Shown here piece after piece: positions 1 to 13,002 of a DNA stretch of 64,000 bases (its first letter is position 1; every line of letters begins with the position of its first letter). The position numbers and the translations under genes are program-made. This DNA comes from Phyllostachys edulis (lineage: Eukaryota > Streptophyta > Magnoliopsida > Poales > Poaceae), in NCBI GenBank assembly GCA_036346405.1, contig CM070563.1, positions 27,217,600 through 27,281,599 of the forward strand, given 5' to 3'. Under the pieces are notes generated by a model. It worked only from the letters and a program-made list of their open reading frames with translations. It made no database searches and was not told the DNA's origin.

Positions 1-46
1 AACAAGATAACATTTCTATGATTGCCTCTAGGGCATATTTCCAACA
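1..46 (-). mobile_element. End of a copia LTR (BARE/Angela-like), cut by the window edge
   Basis: Read on the minus strand, this starts TGTTGGAAATATGCCCTAGA, the conserved 5' start of grass BARE/Angela-type copia LTRs. The same start, slightly altered, is seen in the copia element at 33713. The bases just outside (47-51, aggag) are not a polypurine tract, so position 46 is more likely the outer edge of an element running off to the left than an inner LTR boundary. Confidence 0.75.
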
Positions 47-346
47 AGGAGTCCAGCGGGGCGGAGAGAATATTCATCTGAATATTCCACATCGGTTACC
101 TAGAGGGGAGAGATCACTTGTTAGGCAGGATCCTTTGATCCACCTTCGGATCACGAGTTGTCCGATTACTGGGAATGGATAGAAGTGGATGGTAGCTAGA
201 GTCTAGACAATGTTGACTAGTGGTTGGATTGCTATTATCCACCTGGGGACATATCATCGCTAGTCACACGATGCCAAGCTGTTCTAATGACTATTTTAGT
301 TATTACTTCCTATTTACCGTGGAAGTTCCATGACGGTCAGGTGAGA

Positions 347-444
347 CCTACGTGTAGGTGTGAGGATTCGCTCTGGGTAGACATAAGTCTCACCGCCTAC
401 GTGTAGGTGTGAGGATTCGCTCTGGGTAGACATAAGTCTCACCG
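347..444. repeat. 49-bp perfect tandem duplication
   Basis: Two consecutive identical 49-bp copies (347-395 and 396-444), each starting cctacgtgtaggtgtgagga and ending with agtctcaccg. Each copy begins with the small palindrome cctacgtgtagg. Confidence 0.9.
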
Positions 445-2709
445 ATACATAGGACCTTGTTTGCTTAAGGATTTCTTTTATGATTTTATATTTATCAAGG
501 AAATTCCATGAGCTTTAGCGGGAACTTCCGAGCAAAAGCTAGATGACACCATACTCCTTTAATGTATAGACCTAAAATTCAGTGACGTAGCATAATCCTA
601 GTTAGGTTTTAATGAAAGTAATCATTTTACCTAATCGATAATTTAGTAAGGGTCTACTTGTAAGTGTATATTTCTACGATGTATTATTTTGTGACAATGG
701 CCTAGGGTCTACTGACCATTGGATCATGCGTGCATGTACATGCCTAAATGTGACTATATCATTGTTTGGTTTTAAATAACCTTGTTAACTAGGCATTCTT
801 AAACATAAGACTATATTTGGTATAAACTCTAACTGATATGTTCTACTAATCACTAACCATGATGTACTATTTATTATAACAAATGGCCTAGGGCCATCAT
901 GTCATTTAAGGTAGCTATATTATATTTTAATATGACTCCTTATTAAACCTGCCCTTTAAAATTAACTATCAATTGCCTCCTAATGATAATTAATTAATAC
1001 CATAGTAGCCTGAATTAATTACGATTATCTTAACTACCGATTACTCGGTTTTCTTGTACTAGAAAATAAACTAATATAATTTCTAATTAACTTATCTAAT
1101 TACTCTCCTAATCCAATGGACCTATTATCACCTAGATTTATACTCTTCATACTTCAATATTAGAATCATCTTTTAATGCTAAATGATATTAGTATACAAT
1201 TATATTCAATTGACCTCTAATTACCTTGAACCATTCACTGGGGCTATTTGCTAATTATACTTGGGTTGCCTAACTTGTCACCTCATATTACTAACATTTT
1301 CATATAACTATTCATTGGTTTATCCTAATCCATTATCATTGTAGCTATTACCACTTGGGTATGATCCCTAATTCAGATTTTCATGTACATTACACTAACA
1401 ACAGACTTCTGACCATTCTCAATTATCCCTTAGTTACCTTTCTCAATTATCCCTTAGTTACCTATATTATCTTCTAATTGAACCTTAAGCTCTTATTTCC
1501 AAGGAACTTGGATTACTGAATGTTGCCTTTTGACAATACTGTTTTTCTAACAATTGAACATCTAGTAGCTAAGTAATCTACTAACAGTTTCTAAATAGCT
1601 AACTAATCTGGGTGGGCCCACTATCAGTTGCTTACTCCTAAGACACTACTAGACATTTAACCTTATAGATGGACCCTACTGACAGCCACTCCACTTATAG
1701 AGAGAAAGCTATAGAGAGGGAGAAGAGAAGGCACCCAGTGCAGACAAAAATAGAGGACCAAGGGAAGCGGCACGGGAAGGGTTCAACACCAGCGAGGGGA
1801 GCTCTAGTGGTAGCCGGTGATGGGGAAAATGGAGTGTAGGGGTGGAGGTGGACTCATGGGTAGTGGCGGCGCGGCTCAAGATAGTCAGTGGCGGCCGGGC
1901 GGCGGAGCACTGCGGCGACGGTGGCACGACAATCATGGCGGTGGCACCAGAGGGGAAGAGGGGAGAGGAATGAGGGTGAGCATGAGCTCTGGAGGGGTGA
2001 GGGGAACTCACCCATGCAGTCGATCGGGGGTGAGGAAGACCGAGGCAGTCCGGTGACATGGGCTGATGGCGGCACGACGGGGGCGCCGTGGGGGTGATGC
2101 TCGAGTGGGGGAGGGCACGAGGGAGAGGTGGTGGAAGGTTAGGGGAGGTGGATGGATGCTTCACCTGAGAGGAATCGACCAGGGGATAGTTAGAGGAGAC
2201 GTGGTAGCGGAAACGGCGGCTTCGGCTGGAAGTGAAGAAGGCAACGTGGGCGGCGAGTTCCTATGAGTGAAAAGGGGAATTAGTTGGGGGAAATCGATCC
2301 TTGGGATCTAGAACGTGGGGTGCCACGGTCGGCCGGCGACGAAGTTCACCGGTGCGGCTGGAACGGCGAGATGCACCGGTGGGCTTGCACGTCTTGAGCT
2401 CGCTTTGACGGAAATAGAGAGCTTCAAGCTCTCTGCTCTCTGGCACTCAGTGGAGGAAGAGGAGAGGGGATGAAGAAGGAGGAATGGAGGCAGGGGTTGT
2501 GGCTTAAGTAGAGGCTCGGCAACGCGCTCAGTGAGCTGCACGACATGGGCGCGAGTGATGGCGAGGCATGGGCGTGAGCGCTGACAACAACGTGGCGATG
2601 CCAGTGTAGCGATGTCATTTGGCCGGCATGGCTACGATGGTTGAGCAACGGCAACACCTTTGCATGGCTACGATGTGGCGTGAATGCCAGAGCTGGTGAC
2701 GCCGGGAGG

Positions 2710-2713
<4 letters not shown>

Positions 2714-2742
<29 letters not shown>
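2714..2742. repeat. (GA)n microsatellite
   Basis: An uninterrupted run of about 14 GA units inside the GC-rich leader part of the minus-strand LTR, where it would be a CT-rich stretch of its transcript. Confidence 0.95.
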
Positions 2743-2746
<4 letters not shown>

Positions 2747-3572
2747 TGACTGCTGTGGCTCAGGAAAAGGAGGCAGAAGAAAAGTGCTGCTGAGTCGAGT
2801 TGGTTCGGTTGCAACAAAATGGTTCATTGTGGTTCGGCCAGAGTAACAATAGGAAGGAAAAAAGAAAAGGCTAGGGAAAATTTTGGAAAAAGAAAAGAGG
2901 ACATAATTTTAGGCTTGCTAAAATTATGATATTTGCTTTTAGGAGATTCTCATGTGGCGATAGATAAATTCTGATATTTGCTAAATATTTATAATTGGCT
3001 TTTAAAACATGATTTCTATTTTAGGGTTTACAATTCGTGTAATGTTTAGAAGGGCAACACCTAAATTTTATTTTGCTTTTACCATTGTTGATAATAGGGA
3101 TCTCATTTTTCTAGGGTTTTAGTATTTTACACTACTCATGCCGGCAAAAGAGAAAATTCAATTCGAATAATTCTCAAAAAGTCAGGAAAAAGTGATGGCA
3201 ACAGATATCACATAAAAAGTTTTAAAAATCCCGTATTTTTTCCTTTAGGAACTTTTGGGGTGTTACACTCCCGCACCTGCCATGTGGCCTCTCCTCCCTC
3301 CCGCCGGCCCTCCCCCTCCCGCCACGTGGAAATCGGTCCGGTCCGGATCTCTAGAGAAACAAAAAACCGTCGATGTATTCCATATATTGTTCGGAGAAGC
3401 TCCGAAGCCCAGACCCCTACCCCTAATTCCACCTCCTGGCCTCTCCTCCGGTCAATTCCATTGGTCGCTGTCGTCACTTTATTCCCCGCCCCATCGTTAT
3501 CACATCGCTGTCTGATGCATGCATGCGAATTTTAATTAGCTCGTGCGGGGATGGATTCCTTCCCGCAACGGC

Positions 3573-3579
3573 TATAAAT
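3573..3579 (+). promoter_or_regulatory. TATA box of the first PMD transposon gene (putative)
   Basis: TATAAAT stands at the edge of a GC-rich stretch (3267-3570) and is followed about 30 bp later by a CT-rich leader (ctcgctcgctctcttact), the usual layout of a plant promoter and 5' leader. It lies 1.3 kb upstream of the PMD start at 4901, with intron-like AT-rich sequence between. The link to that gene is inferred. Confidence 0.45.
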
Positions 3580-3910
3580 TAGAGACTGAGCGAGTGATAT
3601 TTCATTTCACCATCGCTCGCTCGCTCTCTTACTCTGCCGATTATATTTTCAAGGACATTTTAGTGTTATTAACCGCCGTCATTAGAAGCCAATCTAGCAA
3701 GTAATTTTTATCTCCGTAGATTTTTTGTCGTTTGTAAATTCTTTATTGACTGCGTACTTAAGTATTTGTAATTTTCCAGGCGCACCTATTATAGGCATTC
3801 TCAAATTTTTGTAGGAAAATCTGTTTGACTTTATTAGTCACATTTAATTAGCTGCATTTGAAATTTATTAGTCCTTGGCTTTGTTCTCTAATTAGAGAAA
3901 TCTTAGGATA

Positions 3911-3931
3911 TGTGTGTGTGTGTGTGTGTGT
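3911..3931. repeat. (TG)n microsatellite
   Basis: About ten TG units in the AT-rich, probably intronic, stretch upstream of the PMD gene. Confidence 0.9.
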
Positions 3932-4590
3932 TAAACGGGATATTACACTAGTAACTCAATGCTTCATTGCTATGTTAAGCCAATGGCACTACAATCCCTC
4001 ACTGCTTCAAAAGAACAAAACTCAATCATGCATGTACCATGGGATCCAAAGTAAAATGCTATCACAGTATTAGAAAGTAGCAGAACCGCAGAAGCATAAG
4101 CCCAATCTTACAAGACGTCAAAGAATAAAATTAATAAACTTGTCAATATTTATCATTCTAATTCACTCTTACTTAAAAAATTAAAATTAAAATACACTTT
4201 AGGTATGGATTAGAGAGCGAGGCCATTAAATGTGCTTATAGGTGTTTAGAGAAGAAAGCAATGCTTGTTGTGTCACCTGCTAAGCTTTTCTCTCCAAAGC
4301 TCATGCAACTCCCTAGTACTACATATTGTTGGTCCTTATTATTTTAAAGTGTTTTAGATGAAACATACATGCACAGCCTAACTCCCCATGTTAGTACCAC
4401 TGTTGGGTCAACAAACATACATATTGTTTGTCTTCTTGCTAGGTACTGTGCACTGTTTCTGATGTGGTCAAGTAGTTTGAAAGCATGGGCTCAACTAACA
4501 CCAATTAATTAGTTGGTTACTACTTATAATTTAAACATATCTTGCATTGGTGTGTGTTTAATTGAGGACTAATTATGCCAAGAATATTAA

Positions 4591-4840
4591 GTCTTATTTA
4601 ATTTTGTACTAGTAAATTAGTGTACATTAATTTGTAGTGTTCATTTGGTCGTAATTTTTAATTTGCAGAGCAGAGCATGTAAATCTTAGCGATTTATCCT
4701 AACATTAAAAATCCCTGTGCATCAATTCATTCTAATGCAATTAACTTAGTCCTATTTAAATAGTCTTATTTAATTTTGTACTAGTAAATTAGTGTACATT
4801 AATTTGTAGTGTTCGTTTGATCATAAGTTTTAATTTGCAG
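4591..4840. repeat. 78-bp direct repeat carrying a 3' splice-site-like end
   Basis: 4591-4668 and 4763-4840 are near-identical 78-bp copies starting gtcttatttaattttgtact and ending in a T-rich tract plus taatttgcag, which reads as a splice acceptor. The 94 bp between them are unique. Duplication of an intron end just before the PMD start would give the gene two candidate acceptors. Confidence 0.85.
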
Positions 4841-4900
4841 TATTTTATGGTATTATCAATCTTCTCACTATTATTCCATCTATTCCATGTGTTGCAAGCC

Positions 4901-7900
4901 ATGTCTCTACTGGTGCTTTTGGGACACTTCTACCATGAGGACCATCGGTGCAAGCTGTGGATTGCCGGTGATGCGGATAGCCCTCTGCCCCTGCTACTTC
5001 AGTCGTGGGGGGATTACTGGGAGCTGGACGATTGCTACGTCCCAATCCTTCGGGACACGGGCTTGTTGCCCCTTGCGAGGCTGCTCTCCGTCGGACGTCG
5101 GTTCACCCTAGACGCCAGTCTACTGCCAGCACTTGTCGACAGGTGGAGGCCCGAGACACACCTTCCACCTTCAGTGGGGTGAGATGACAGTCACTCTACA
5201 GGACATCTTGTTTTTACTAGTCTCCCGATCCGGGGTGAGACACTTGTTCCAGGCCCTCCGGCGACGAACTAGAAGGCCAGGCTGGAGCATCGGCTCGGCC
5301 TAGCTGTCCCAGAGTGTGCACGTGGCATCCCCCGAACTTAGCTGACGCACTTCGGTCAATGCTTGCAGGATGCACCAGACGAGGTCGTTAGGACGCACCT
5401 CGTTACTTACCTTCTTTAGCTCTTTGGTTGGGTCATGTTTCCAACCACATAGGGCAATTGGTGCTACCCCAGCTTCGTCCACGTCATTGAATCTTTGGTT
5501 GACGCAGAGGCTAGGCCGATGCCTCAATATAGCTGGGGATCATCCGTCCGTTGCGCCACATATCGGGAGTTGTGTGATGCTCCACGGCGTGGCACCGGTG
5601 CTACCCCCAACCTGACCGTGTGCCACGTGCTCATGCAGCTGTGGAGTGTAACATCCCAAACAATGGTTTGTGTTTCAAATGTATAAGAATGAGGAGAAAT
5701 TAAAACTTTTGATGCCTCATGTTGTCATTTGAAATTTTCTGGAAATCTTTCCCAAGGGTTTCCTATTTTTCAAAGATCAATGCCTCATTTGATGGAAGCA
5801 TAGTCCTTGAAAAATCCTTAAGCAAACCTTGTGACCATCTTCTGTAAATAATTTTCCTAGCTCCTAGATAACTCTGGTGACCACTCTGAGAAATTTCATA
5901 ATTTTTAGAAATTATTTACTACTTCTAAGAGGCCAGTCAAACCAGTTTGACTCTTGGTCAAAACCCTAGGACAACAACTTGTGATTTTTATAGAAAGTAA
6001 TGTATTGCATAAAAAGTTCTGAAAAAATTACACAAGGTTGTTCCCAGTTCCAGTGACCTTCCATAAAAATTTCAGAATTTTTGGAGCCTTGAAACTCCCT
6101 CTAAAAATTCGTAAACCATCTCAGTTTTATCTCCTCAAAAATTAGAATTCACTATTCCTTGGGGCTTGGACCCAACCCTGGCTCGAGCCACTTGATTTGG
6201 TTGAACTACCTAAATGCACCGGCGTGCTCAACTCAAGCTAGCTTTCGCATGAGCCGTCCGATTTGTTTTCAATGGACCAAATTGATTGGGCCGTTCGGAC
6301 TGTCCGAACGGCCAATTCAATCAGAGCCGTCCATTCTCGATCTGACCGTCCGCATTGAGTGGGCCGTTCGGACCATCCGAACGACACACTCAATCGGGGC
6401 CATCCATTTTCAATCCAACGAGTGAAACTCACCCCGCTCGTTTAAACCAACCTAGCCTTTTCCTCTCACGCTGGCTGGTGGGGCCGAGTTGCCTGTTCTT
6501 CGTCTCCACGTCTCAGCCGCTCCCGCACCACCTCTCCTGAGCACGCCATGCCTATGCTCAGGCCATGCATCATCGTCAATGACTCCGCCACTGGTTTTTC
6601 TCGCGCGTCAATGGTTTGGCCCATGTTTTCGCACTCGTCCATGCTCCTTTCACCTTGCCATCGCGTCACTGCTGCTCGTGGTGGAGCCATGGACTAAGTT
6701 CACCGTGGGAGCTCCATTCTTGTGTTCCTCCACCCCCAAGGCCTATAAAAGCTCTCCAATGGCCTCTTTGTATCATTTTCGTCACTCTCGAACCATCCAC
6801 ACCACCATTTTCCTCTTCCTCCATAAGAAATCGCTAAGAGCTCAAGCTCTCAGTTCTGGCCATGACGCTCCTCGTCACCATCGGCGCCACAGGAGTTCAT
6901 TCCCATTTCTGTTCGCGTCATTTTGCGCCCGTCATCACCATCATCACTTCCCCTAATTCAATTTTGGTTTGCATTCACAGGAATCACCAAATTTTGGATT
7001 AAAATTTCTTCGGCCGAAATTTGTCCCCTTCGTCCCCAACTCTGGTAAGGCACTCCAATCTTCAATTACTTGCTCGTGTACCATCTCTGAGCCTTACTGA
7101 AGCTTTCCATACCTCTTGGGCCCTTTCTTTTTGCTCAAGCTACCATCTCCTCATTGTCTTCCTCACCGCCGGTACTGGACTTCGTCGCCAGCACAACTCC
7201 GGCAAGTTTTTCCTATCCGGGTCATTCTAGTAAGGTCCTTGAGCCCTACTGATGCTAGTACACGCATTAGATGGCTTAAAGCATTGCCGTATCGTCGTTG
7301 TCGTTTTTCTGTAGCTTCACCTCCGCTCCACCTCGTCGCGCCGCCGTGTGAGCTCGTCTCCAGCGATGCTCCGGCCACCGGTGAGTGCGCAATAGTATTA
7401 GGAACCCATTTTATCCCTTAGCTCATGCCGCTGTAGACTCCTTCACTAGCGATTAGCCAGAGAAGCCCACGGCCAGAGCGTGCTCTGTGTTGTCGTTTTT
7501 GGACACGCACTATAGCACACTCATTAGCCATTAATCGCTGTCCTAATCACGTTTATCTGTATAAATCCAGTAGTTTGAGTTAGTGTATCACTAACGTGTA
7601 GGACCCCCTTGTCAGTTCGCTTAAGCCAGAGTCTGAACCTGTTTTTCGTTTGGACCCTTCGATTTGATTTCAACGGACCGGATCATTTGGGTCATTCGGA
7701 CCATCCGAACGTTCCATTCATTTTAGACCATCCGATTTCAAATCAACCGCCTAGATCTATTGGTCCGTTCAGACCATCCGAACGTCCCACTCATTTGGAT
7801 CGTCCGATCTTGATCTAATGGTCAAGATTGTTCCGCTCGTTAACACCGATCCGACGCCTCCTCCTCGCTCGCTAACGCGTGGGCTCGAGGCATTTTGACC

Positions 7901-10900
7901 GGGTCTGTGTGGACTAAAACCACTTTGACCGTGGCCCCACTAACCAGCATCCATGGCTAGAATAGGATGGGTATAGAAAGTATTTACTGCTCATATATAT
8001 TCCGTTATGCTTTATTTTTGTACTGTTAATTTGTTTGAACTTCAAAAATGCATAAGTATTTCTCTGTAACTCCTTTTTGAGCAAACTCAATTTTGTTGGA
8101 ATCCTCTATTAGTGTACTTTATTGTAGAATAAGTTTTGAGCATGTTACTCCCTTTGAAAAATCTTGTTTTATATATGTTTTGTGCACTACTTTCATAACT
8201 TTGAAAAATCATAAGAAATTCATTTTAGTTCCAAATGAGGTGAATCAAATTCCATTGTTTATCTCATAAGGTGCTCTGTCTACCATAAATTTTTCATGTT
8301 CACCACCTCTCTAAAATTTTTTGCCAAAAATTTAATTTTGGATGAACAGTACCCGAGAGGTATTTTCCAACATTTATTCAAAAGACTGATTTTGTTTTGG
8401 CTATAACTTGTGCATGAAAACTCCAAATCATTTGAATTTTGTTGCTAAATTCATTTAAAATCATGCTATACCTTCTGTGAATATTTCATGATTTTTGGAT
8501 GAATTGAATTTTTGAGTATTCTTGGTGTTATTCGTTCTTATTAGTCTTCTCGAAATTTTTTGATAGGTTCTAACGAATTCGCTGAGTACGAGAGTGGTCC
8601 TCTGCAGCAAGATTATCTCTAGCAAGGCAAACAGCCCCCCTTTGATCATATTGATCCTATTACTTTCAGTACAATATCTTGTTTTACAACTGTATGTATG
8701 CATGTTCTACTTTGATTAATTTCTCGTTTAGAGGTAGTTAATCCAAGTAGTTGCATAAGTTATCCATTGCCACCAAACTTAGGTTAATATCCTCACCAAT
8801 GAATTAGAGCTCGGTGGATGAGTTATGGTCATAATATACTGTATACAAGTTGTGTCGCTTAGCACTGCTTAGAACAGTAGAATGGGGATCATCGCCTCGG
8901 CGATGGTCATTATATCATCACTTTAAATTACTTGGGTTAGGGTACCCATGTATTTATTGTATCTGAGAAACTAAAACTGAAAATAAAATGTTTTAGACTT
9001 GGGCACATTGGTTGGATGGTGTGATTGTCGGGTGTGCATGGATGGTGCCCGAGTTAACAAGGACTGAACATCTTGGACACTGACCCAAGCACTTTTGCGT
9101 GCTAACCACATGAGAGGGATATGGAACCTCTCTTGACTTAGTACTTTGGCATGTGTTAGCTCCGAGTCGCAGGAGGTTGTGTGTGTTGTCTTGAAAAAGG
9201 AATTAATCCGTGTGTGTGTTGGGCATGATGGGATGGGTTCTAGGTTTAAGTTCCCTACCCGTAGGAGCATCGGTAAGTTCTCGCTCTATCGATGACTCTG
9301 ACACAACGTATGGTTTCCATCATACGGGCGGCTCGTAGTTAATACACAATATTGGAAAATGTCTCGTAGGACATAGCCTTGACGGCATACCTTCGGAAGT
9401 GTGCTTTATCTAGTGGCAAAAGAGGCAATCTGGCATGTGGGTACATTGGTACACCCTTGCAGGGTATAATCTATTCGAATAGCCTCATCCTAGGTCATGG
9501 ACACGCTTGGCTAGGTCTCTACAAGAGTTAGACTCAACATTTTTTATAAAACTTGACTTTGGGTGGTACGAATGGGTAATTCGTGCTATGTTGTGGTGGC
9601 TATTGTGAAGTCACCTCTATGATGTTACTATGTTTATATTTGTTGTCTCGCTGTTATTTTAAACAAATAAAAACAGATTGGTTAAATTGCTTTACAATCT
9701 ATTACTCTATTGCAAAGGAAAAATTGCTTTATGCTGAAAACTGCTTAGTGTAGTAGCCTTCCTTTGATACATGAATACATCTATATATTTCTTTCCTTGT
9801 AAGTCTTGCGAGTACCACTTTGTACTCAGCTGCATTGTTTAATTGTTACAGAGGAGGTTGATCCCCATGGGATCGACTATTGTTAGATCGACTTCGTGTA
9901 GGACAACTAGCTTGGCGGCCCGGTCGGTTGCCTTGTGGGTAATGGCAAACCGATTGGCTTTTGTTTATCGCCATCTTATGGATTTTGTTTTCACTGCTAC
10001 TTTGTTTATTTATCGTGTCATTTTGGTCGGTCGGCCCTACTGTTGATCTCTGAACTTGTAAGCTTTGTGTTATAAGTTTGAAGACTCGGTAATGTAATGA
10101 CTTGTGTATGGATGTGATGCACAATTTTTGTATGGGGTATGTGTACTGCAAATTCTAGGAAGTACATGTACGCCGAGGCACGGGATATTTGGTTTGTGAT
10201 GCTAGGGTCAAATGGATTGCTAAGATTACAAGATATATACCCCGGGTTCTCACTTGGAGTTAGGAGCACTTCCCTGTTGGGTTGCCAGTCATCGACAGAG
10301 TGGTGCACCCGTACGTCGAGTTGGTCGACCTGATAGACGGGCCCACTATGGGCTTTAGGATGGACTGCTGCCCACCTACGCTAGGCCAAGGATAGACCGG
10401 TGAGGTGCTACTCGATGTTCCACAATGAGTTTGAGTTATTTAACAACAACAACATCATCTGGGCTCCATGGACTCCATATTTCGTGCAGATGGTCGCACC
10501 ACACGGGCTATCCGTGCAATGCACCCAGGATGTCGAGTTATGGGTGACGACCTACCATCTGGTGTTCTCACATATGGTGGAGCCTTACACGCCGTAGTGT
10601 GTAATGCGACAGTTTGGTTTGTACCAGGTCGTGCGCCCTTCGGACGGTAGGGTCCTGTAGCGAGCCGTACACCTGTGAGTCAAACTTCATCCGAGTAATG
10701 TTTACACTTCTTACGTCTTCTTTTCTAACATCAATCCTTCCAGAAATGCAGGCAATCGAGGGCCAGGTTGGCATAATCAGGACTGGCAACCAGTCCAGCA
10801 CGAGTGGACTTCGGCATAGACGAGGAGGGCGCACTTGGAGGTGTTGCAGGAGCAGTGTCCGCACGACGTTCGAATGTACGGTGAGTACCTAGAGTGGTAT

Positions 10901-12139
10901 GTACCACTGTCACGCGCCAGACTCCCCCTTCATCCACCGGAGCGCCCAGAGCAGGTGACGCACCACGAGAGCCTCCGCCACTCGTTCGATCGTCACAGCA
11001 CTTTGCGGCGTGACGACACTATAAGACATTTGCAACCTCTGGTCATTTCATTGATGATATTTGTACTCTTCATTAATGTACCTATTATGTGTGTCACTTC
11101 AGTTGGAGCGGGCGCAGTGCATGGCAAGCGCATCAGAGACCGCCATTCGTAGCCTAGACACAACACCTGGGCTGGTGAAAACCTTTAAGTACATCTTCGC
11201 AAAGGCGAAGAACATAATAAAGAACTTGAGCTGCAGTCGTTCGACGGACGACGTCCTGCGCATCGGGCACAAAGTGGGGGGACCGTGCTCAATCGCCAGG
11301 TCATTATGACCTAGCGAGTCCGATCGGTATCGTAGCACTTCCCGTCGGTCATCCGCGGGCCAGATTGGTGGGGAGGTAAGTTATGTACAAATCTACGTTA
11401 TGTTTTATTGTTATGCCTTACGTTCTGCTAACTTCATGTCGTTCTCCTGTCGCAGGTCCGTCGGGATGCATCACTTGTACCGTTCGCATTCGGTACACGG
11501 ACTAGTGCTCCCCCTCGGTCATATGCACTAAACATCTGGGAGGTACGAGATTCTCAGTTCACATCCGAAGTGTTTATTTCGACTAACATCGTTCCGTCTT
11601 TCAGCCTTCAGTTGACCGTGGGGGTGACAGCCAGTTCACGTCCACTCATGATGACAATATGAGCCTCCTAGCTCCTACCAGGGAGCAGTACACGGTGTCT
11701 GGGTAAGGAGCATGGCAGCCAGGGTTTGGAGCGTACGTAGGGTAGAGCTCGTCCAGGTTCGCTATCCCACCATACGTTCAAGGCCAGAGCTCCTCCAGAT
11801 TGGCTGGCGCACCATACGTCCAAGGCTAGAGCTCATCCGCATGACCGGAGTTGCAGAGATCGTACCTTGGAGGCGGACAATTTGGGAATGGATTTATACA
11901 GTCTGTCATTCATGAATTCATTGTACCCCCCCCCCCGAGTTCGGCATGCCTTAGCAGGACGACATGTACGCTTACCAGACTCAACTGAGTCAGCTTACTA
12001 GTGCACCTCCACCCATTCAACAGGCTCAACGATCTTTGTACCCCATCCGATCTAACACGCGCTCTTCAGACCAGCTGACATATCCCATGGGACATGCTCG
12101 ACGCAAAACAAGGCCGCGCACGCAGACGCAGATGCAGTG
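4901..12139 (+). pseudogene. Plant mobile domain (PMD) transposon gene, copy 1, broken
   Basis: This is a transposon gene of the PMD (aminotransferase-like, PF10536) family, found in Mutator-like elements and in the host MAIN/MAIL proteins. Visible family blocks are FYHEDHRCKLWIAGD (about 4920-4970), FTLDASLLPALVDRWRPETH (about 5100-5160), a match to the EMTVTLQD block just after it, and YSWGSSVRCATYRELCDA (about 5525-5580). A solo LTR splits the gene at 5646; coding resumes at 10255 with the matching WSEHF-like continuation. Further exons follow, with YGEYLEWYV near 10880 and splice-like sites near 10742, 11100, 11373, 11455 and 11603. A low-complexity tail with three ~50-bp repeats (11720-11840) ends in HARRKTRPRTQTQMQ and stop TGA at 12139. 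Several stops and frameshifts interrupt it. A second copy lies at 32482-47737. Confidence 0.8.
5647..10254 (+). mobile_element. Solo LTR A, gypsy type, TSD TGGAG
   Basis: It starts TGTAACATCCCAAAC and ends gggttctcact, where the last base departs from the expected CA. The 5-bp duplication tggag flanks it at 5642-5646 and 10255-10259, and the PMD reading resumes exactly after it. A promoter is visible (ctataaaag near 6744, then a CT-rich leader), and it carries the lineage motif ctattcgaatag at 9471. No gag or pol is present, so it is a solo LTR. At 4.6 kb it is longer than its relatives here (3.1-3.3 kb). The block of about 6240-6420 (fragments such as gttcggaccatccgaac) recurs in diverged form at 7650-7820, so internal duplication explains part of the excess. 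Confidence 0.85.
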
Positions 12140-12501
12140 ACCAGAGAGCAGTGGCTCAGATGAGTGAGGCATATTATATCCCGTGTTATGCGATTCTGTT
12201 TTGGTATATTTGTATTCATATTTTATTTTGCTATATTTGTAGGCATATTTTGTATGTTAAGTGTGTACTGTTGGGCCATATTGTATATCGATATTTCCAA
12301 TGGAGTTGCAATGTAGCTTTTTTCCATAGATAAAATTAACGATATTTCGGAATGGTTACAAGTATTACATGCGTGTGATTCGGTTACAAGTATTACATGA
12401 TACACGCGTGGACTTGTAGCACTCGGGATGGAGGACACAAACCGTAAAATCCCCTCCCAAAACCTCCACTCTTAAGAGTGTCTCTTACCTAGAGTAGTCA
12501 T
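12140..12501 (+). other. 3' region of PMD copy 1
   Basis: AT-rich sequence after the PMD stop, probably the 3' untranslated part, running to the CACTA insertion. It holds two close copies of ggttacaagtattacatg (about 12353-12400). No gene seen. Confidence 0.4.
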
Positions 12502-12529
12502 CCCTACTACAGAAAAGGCCTTCACAGAC

Positions 12530-12720
12530 GGTTCAAAAATGTCATCACAGACGGTTTCATGAACTGTCTAAGTTTATGGGTCAGTAATGACATGAGGTCA
12601 TCACAAACGGTTTTCAAACCGTCTGTAATACATACTATCACAGACGGTTATTAACTCAAAACCGTCTGTGATAGCTGGCTATCATAGACGGTTTCATCTG
12701 CAAACCATCTGTGATATTCT
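12530..12720. repeat. Left sub-terminal CACTA repeats
   Basis: About eight copies, in both orientations, of a motif close to tcacagacggtt, often as inverted pairs separated by 10-20 bp. In CACTA elements such arrays bind the element's own proteins. Confidence 0.85.
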
Positions 12721-13002
12721 TTTGCATTGCTAAATTTATTTCTGTTTATTGGCTAGCCTTAGGAAATGCTAGTCATGCCCTTTGAAACAAGCTGAAACAC
12801 AGCATTAAGTTGTATACATCCAATTCACATTCATTTCAGAAACAAGCACATCCAATTTGCATTCATTTCAGAAGGAAGCACATCAAATTCGCATTCATTT
12901 TAGAAACAAGCACATCCAATTCACAAATCAATTAACTAAAATTAACCATTAATGTATATTTATACACATGTACCATTAAGTTCAATCTTATCCCATTAAA
13001 GT

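Larger units (their letters stand above)
47..3266 (-). mobile_element. Minus-strand gypsy-type LTR, right end at 3266, left end not resolved
   Basis: The right end reads, on the minus strand, TGTAACACCCCAAAAGTTCC, the usual start of long grass gypsy LTRs. The layout also matches the other long LTRs here: an AT-rich 5' part (2820-3266), a GC-rich promoter and leader (about 1700-2550, with TTAAG in place of a clear TATA box), then an AT-rich remainder. There is no convincing coding sequence; short open frames in 1700-2800 reflect GC content. I found no matching TSD (right flank ctccc), so the left limit is only the copia boundary at 46 and part of 47-1700 may be something else. Confidence 0.5.

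Noticed and set aside
1709..2827. Many open frames of 60-151 codons on both strands
   Set aside because: They overlap each other in a GC-rich LTR leader and give Pro/Ser/His or Gly/Arg/Glu low-complexity strings without any known motif.
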